DNA from: Terfezia claveryi
Lineage: Eukaryota; Ascomycota; Pezizomycetes; Pezizales; Pezizaceae
DNA: 64,000 nucleotides
Reading direction: 5' to 3'
Assembly (NCBI GenBank): GCA_015179025.1
Contig: WHUX01000010.1
Location: 372,001 to 436,000 of the forward strand
This document shows positions 59,879-64,000 of the stretch, in pieces. A program made the position numbers and the translations under genes. The notes beneath the pieces are model-generated. The model made no database searches. It had not been told where the DNA came from and was given only the letters and a program-made list of their open reading frames with translations. Within the stretch, counting starts at the first letter, position 1. Every line of letters starts with the position of its first letter.

Positions 59879-60517
59879 TACATACATTTGTATATATAAC
59901 CAAAAAAATATATACAGTATTTATACTACTAGCGGAGGAATTCCTGCCCAGCGTACCAGGGCAGAAGTTAAATATACGCCCTCCGAAGGCAACGGAGATA
60001 AACCTTGGTCGAAAACCTCCCTAGGAGTGGTCGGGTTCGAGACTAGGTCGAAAAGTACTCCTAGAGAGAACCATGCAAAATTGTGTGGTTCTATAATTGA
60101 TCTTGCATTGGCTTTGTGTAGATTATTTTCTAAAAACATGAAATATTGCAAGCATGTGTCAAGGAAGCATGATATATGGTTAATATAGGTTATTTCGTCA
60201 ATAGAAGCTAGTAAATAAACAGACAAATGCGCGAATAAACTTATCAAGGAGGCAATATTCAGCAGAGGTTTTCAGTTCACGGTGATTATTAGTCTCGATC
60301 AGACCGTCGTAGAGGGGTGATTATTGGAAATGTAAGCGAACAAAAAGTCTACCGGTAATACGTGGGACCCACATCACAAACCCGGACGCTAGCTAATACT
60401 TAGGTATAATCGATATCATGTAAAATGGTGAAGGTACTCCCAATTTCTTCCCAAGTACTATCAATCCGGAAAAAAATCCTATGCCACCAACAACCAACAC
60501 TGGTCCCTTCAAATTGC

Positions 60518-61693
60518 CTATTGAAAGGATAGTTCAGACGGAAGCCAAGAATAAAACATCACGACACATGATACCACAATAATCGAGCTAGTGGCAATAA
60601 GAAGCGGAACGGACTTGACCAAGAAGGTACAGACCCTCTTGAAGACCGCGCAATTAATCGAATTGATCGCCTTCTGCACCGTCAGAAAACCATCGGTATC
60701 AGAGGTATCCTGACCGAAAGTTTTATCGAATGGGACGATAGTGGCAATATCGTCAGACAAAACACTGGCTTGAACTCGGACAAGGAGGATTGTGGCTGGG
60801 ATGGCAATGAGGATGTAGAGGAGGATGTCGGTGCAGAAGATGGTGATGCGGATGGCGGAGGGAATGCCCTTCTTTGTAGCTTCGATGGAGAGCTCGGCAA
60901 CGAGTTGGAGGGCGACGGCCCAGATGAGAACGGCGGGGATGGTCTTTTTAGCTTGGTCCCAGGGGGTGTTCTGGTAGCAGGTCCACCAGCGTGTGGATTG
61001 GGGGGCGGAGATCATGATACTATGTGGTGTAAGTAAATGCATTCATTGTTTCTTTAGAAAGGTGGTGATCAGAGGAACCACTTACTGTGTGCACACCAAC
61101 GCAAATCTGCTCAAGGCAACCATGCTCGCAATCCCTCCAATCATGGCAGCCAGCCTCAACGGCATAATAATTTCCAAAATGCTAATGATGACCGCTCGAA
61201 CAAAAATATTTGAGAGGGCGAAGACAATGTGTGGGACGAGACCTCTCCATGGTGACCAGATCCCAGCTTCGCGGCGGAGATGGCGGAGAGTGCCTCGGAT
61301 GCTGGATGTGATGAAGACTCTGTCGGCCTCGAGTCGGGTGAGGTGTGGCTTGGGAGTGGCGTTGAGCGCCTCAGTGTCCTCGCTGAGGGGGAGGTAAACA
61401 GCTGGGGGCTCTTCGACAACGGTGAGGGTCAGGAGGAGCTTGAAGGTATATTGAAGCTATAGAGAATTGTTAGGTTGGGTGTATCTGGGGCCAGCCGGTT
61501 CTCCATAACTTACAAGCCCAACGAAGGTGAAGCCGAAGAATACGGTCAGGGCAAAGATGGTAAACTGGGCACCAGTCGGGCCCTTGAAGATCGGGTATTG
61601 GCCGCCGTTATCGGGTGCCATGTAGGCCCTGAAGTCGACATCTTTGCTTCGCTTCACCAAGTGCGAAGCAGCATGATGAATGGTGTCCCACAT
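60518..61693 (-). CDS. Fungal multi-pass membrane protein of unknown function
   Basis: Three exons, 61693-61514, 61456-61086 and 61019-60518, with introns of 57 and 66 nt, give 350 aa. I do not recognise the family. It has five or six hydrophobic segments: FTIFALTVFFGFTFVGLLQY, LVPHIVFALSNIFVRAVIIS, MIGGIASMVALSRFALV, IPAVLIWAVALQLVAE, ITIFCTDILLYILIAIPATI and SVPLLIATSSIIVVSCVVM. The segment VFITSSIRGTLRHLRREAGIWSPWRGL is amphipathic and basic and reads like a conserved cytosolic loop; RVQASVLSDDIATIVPFDKTFG follows another helix. No signal peptide, catalytic motif or metal site stands out. The regular exon structure and even codon use support a real gene. A location in an internal membrane is a guess. 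Confidence 0.75.
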
Positions 61694-62734
61694 AGCTGTT
61701 TTTTTTTTTTTTTTTTTTGGGGGGGGTTGAGGGGAATATTGATAATACGGAAAGGGGATAAGCTGTCCTCAGCAGGAAATAAGTTAATAAAATGAAGTAA
61801 AAGAAAGAAAGGTAGGGAGAGGATTCTGGAGGAATGCGATATGTAATGGCCAACGGAATTGTTTATTTTTTTTTTATTTTTTTTGTGGGGGGGGTTTGTA
61901 TTCTACCGGTAGAGAAGAAGAAGAAGAAGGAGAAGAAGCTGCGTTGTTTCTTAAAAGTAATTTTCAGCTGAGCTCAGCTCAGCCCCCGGCGGCTCGACCT
62001 GACCGGTGAATCTTGACTCATAGAGAAGACTCTTGGGGGGGGGGGGGGGTTGTGTGGGGTTTATTTATTTATTAATGTATGCAAGTTCATAATAAATAAA
62101 TGTTTGCTTAACCGCCTGCATAAATATGAGAGTATGTACTGTACATACCTACAGTTATGTATGTAGCACATAACCCTACTACATGTACCGTACCGTTATG
62201 TACTCCAATACATAAGTATCCAACGATGTGTGTGTACAATCACAATTATCAATTATCAATTATCAATTATACCTTCAATTATACTGGCGTCCACCTACAG
62301 TATGGTATGGCCTCCCTTTCCATCTACTTTTGTACGACGGGCCCATTTTGACTTGCCGCCCCGGCCGACCGGTAACAACAGTAGAGATATCTGGAGAGCC
62401 GCAAGACAAGCACAAGTAATAATAATAATAGTTCCTACAACCAACACAAGGGATTACTGTACAGCAGTGCTTATTCAAACTCTTGTCCCCCCTCCCATAT
62501 TCACAACTATAGATCATCCCCCCCCTCCGCAGGCTGATCCCGTCAGCAAATATTTTTTCCTTTTTTTTTCTTTTTTTTCTCTCTCTGCAAGTCTGGCAAA
62601 GTCTGGCATTTCTGCATTTGCCATCTCGTTATTTGTTGCCTCGTAGAAAAATCAAAAGAAACCCCCCCCTCTCCCAGAGGATTGCGTGAGCCAAGACAGA
62701 CAACTCTCCTCCCCCCCGCGTACGGCAATCCCAA
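61694..62734. promoter_or_regulatory. Divergent upstream region with many simple repeats
   Basis: About 1 kb between the membrane protein gene (-) and NAF1 (+). It contains T and G runs (61699-61727, 61863-61895), a GAA run (61917-61938), a G run near 62036-62050, an AATTATC triplication (62242-62270), an AAT run (62418-62430) and a pyrimidine-rich leader (62510-62590) ahead of the NAF1 start. Confidence 0.6.
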
Positions 62735-64000
62735 ATGGACGATCTGGAAGCCGCTCATATCAGGAAAAAGCAACGCCTGTTTGACGTTTCGAACCAGCCG
62801 CAGGTTGATAGTTCTGTTCACCTAGCAATGCCATTCAGCATAGTTGCCGCCGCAAGGGGCTTCGGAGCACCACCCCAGAGCCCATTTCCTTCCATCCTGG
62901 AATCCGGCGGAGATGTTGCAGATTCTGATCTATACGAATCTGATGACGACAGAGAGGATGGCTCGGAAGTTGTCAAGCAGCGTAAAGTGGCTGCAGCCAC
63001 TACCCTGGCAAGTGCAGGTTCTTCTGGGGACGCTAAGACGGCGGGTTCTACAAGCAGCTTTTTCGTCGCGGATATCCCAGGCCTGTTTTTGCTCGAGGAC
63101 GGCAGTAATCCACAACAACGAATTCAAGCAGGCATGGGCTCACAACTGCAATTGGCGGCTGAGGTGCCGCAAACACCGGGTGCAGCCCAAGGGGACATAG
63201 TAATGGACGAATCTGCAGCCGACCAGCCTGGAAAAATGTCTGAAGATGTGGAATCGAGGGTGGATGCCGGTAGGCAAACCGAGGACATGGCCATCAATGT
63301 TGGGAATGGGATTGTCAGCAACGGACCAACCGAAGAACAAGCACCCACAGATCCAATTGACCACAGCCAAGAGAATAATGCAGCACTCCCCGGTCCAGCA
63401 GAACCTACGAGTGTCAAACTTGAGGAAACTACTACTACAAGTGAGGTTTCACCACCAGCAACCGACAAACCAATATTACTACTCACTGCCGATGACGAGA
63501 ATATGCTCGAGAGGCCAATCAAAGAGGAAGATACGGAGAGGCCTCGAGGGAAAGCGGCCTACGATCCAGACTTCCTTGCAGCCGCGGAAGCAAACAAAGG
63601 CAGCGAAGGGGCCGAATGGCAGTTTGATTCATCGGATGCCGAGTCATCAGAAGGCGAAGAAGATTCGGATTCAGCAGACTCGGATTCAGATGAAGACTCT
63701 GAAGATGGCGAGGATTCAGATGGCGAGGAGGCAGAGTTCCCAAGATTGTCCCTTGCAGAGCAGGCAAAAATACTGATGGCTGATGCGGGAGAGGACGGCG
63801 AGCAGAGCAATTCCAAAGGGGAAGGCCTAAGGACGAAGAATGAACAGCCGGAGGATGCTCTCGAAATAAAAAAGCCTAATGTGGTATTGTCTGAGGCCGA
63901 CCCGCTGGAGGAGCTGGGCGAAGTTCAATTGGTGGTTGAGAGACTCGCCCTCATCAAGGCCAGAACTTCAGGAGAATATCAAGTGTTGAATGAGGGTTCC
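62735..64000 (+). CDS. NAF1: NAF1, H/ACA snoRNP assembly factor (N-terminal part, cut by window end)
   Basis: One open frame from the ATG at 62735 runs without a stop to the window end (at least 422 codons). Naf1 is a nuclear chaperone that holds the place of Gar1 during H/ACA snoRNP assembly by binding Cbf5. The first 330 residues are disordered; an acidic stretch (EWQFDSSDAESSEGEEDSD) follows, then FPRLSLAEQAKILM. The Gar1/Naf1 core begins at about residue 390 with DPLEELGEVQLVVERLALIK and continues ARTSGEYQVLNEGS at the edge, matching the family's PIGEV...IKA...GEY.VLNEGS pattern. The C-terminal part lies outside the window. The start is the first ATG after a pyrimidine-rich leader. Confidence 0.9.
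   Translation, partial: MDDLEAAHIRKKQRLFDVSNQPQVDSSVHLAMPFSIVAAARGFGAPPQSPFPSILESGGDVADSDLYESDDDREDGSEVVKQRKVAAATTLASAGSSGDAKTAGSTSSFFVADIPGLFLLEDGSNPQQRIQAGMGSQLQLAAEVPQTPGAAQGDIVMDESAADQPGKMSEDVESRVDAGRQTEDMAINVGNGIVSNGPTEEQAPTDPIDHSQENNAALPGPAEPTSVKLEETTTTSEVSPPATDKPILLLTADDENMLERPIKEEDTERPRGKAAYDPDFLAAAEANKGSEGAEWQFDSSDAESSEGEEDSDSADSDSDEDSEDGEDSDGEEAEFPRLSLAEQAKILMADAGEDGEQSNSKGEGLRTKNEQPEDALEIKKPNVVLSEADPLEELGEVQLVVERLALIKARTSGEYQVLNEGS

Larger units (their letters stand above)
58760..60517. other. Convergent spacer with two hairpin-family repeats
   Basis: 1.8 kb of AT-rich DNA between LCP5 (+) and a membrane protein gene (-). It holds repeats at 59438-59478 and 59854-59878. An open frame at 59703-60188 has low-complexity composition and overlaps one repeat; it is not considered a gene. 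Confidence 0.5.

Noticed and set aside
60020..60085. GGGTTCGAGACT stretch as a possible tRNA T-arm
   Set aside because: No acceptor, D or anticodon stems could be folded around it; no tRNA gene was found in the window.
59703..60188. 161-codon plus-strand frame
   Set aside because: Simple-sequence and repeat-derived, overlaps the hairpin-family arm, no family resemblance.

Overview
The window is nuclear DNA of a filamentous ascomycete fungus. Genes carry short introns (about 50-106 nt, GT donor, CTAAC/CTGAC-like branch sites, AG acceptor), and families such as a PTH11-like seven-helix receptor and an ankyrin protein with a degenerate STAND module point to Pezizomycotina. Numerous AT-rich spacers, homopolymers and transposon relics would fit a Pezizomycete, but that is a guess. 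Exon structures were built by hand; each listed model (except the frameshifted LCP5 and the partial NAF1) sums to a multiple of three.

Layout. 90-4663: ankyrin-repeat protein (+). 5656-7483: MATE-type transporter (-). 7.5-17.7 kb: gene-poor, AT-rich island with one PTH11-like receptor (11259-12820, -) and two related terminal-inverted-repeat transposons (9307-10407; 15568-16495), the second holding a broken retroviral-type integrase. 17.7-31.6 kb: dense housekeeping block with MSC2-type zinc transporter (-), ALG1 (+), CSN12/PCID2-like PCI protein (-), TM9/EMP70 protein (+), SnoaL-like protein (-), histidine phosphatase (-). 32.8-44.2 kb: E2 enzyme of UBE2G type, ALG9 and an LTE1-like RasGEF, all (-). 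45.5-58.8 kb: HYM1/Mo25, 5'-nucleotidase family protein, TFIIIC subunit, kinesin-1 and LCP5, all (+). 60.5-61.7 kb: an unrecognised membrane protein (-). 62735 to the end: NAF1 (+), cut by the window edge.

Functional themes. ALG1 and ALG9 are both ER mannosyltransferases of lipid-linked oligosaccharide assembly. HYM1 (RAM/MOR network), the LTE1-like GEF and kinesin-1 belong to polarity and cell-cycle biology. LCP5 and NAF1 both serve ribosome/snoRNP assembly. No metabolic cluster is evident; the order looks like ordinary fungal synteny.

Most notable: the Ginger-like TIR/integrase elements, a dispersed hairpin repeat at several intergenic loci, an ankyrin gene keeping only the distal edge of a STAND module, and an LCP5 gene broken by two one-base homopolymer shifts, which look more like sequence errors than decay.
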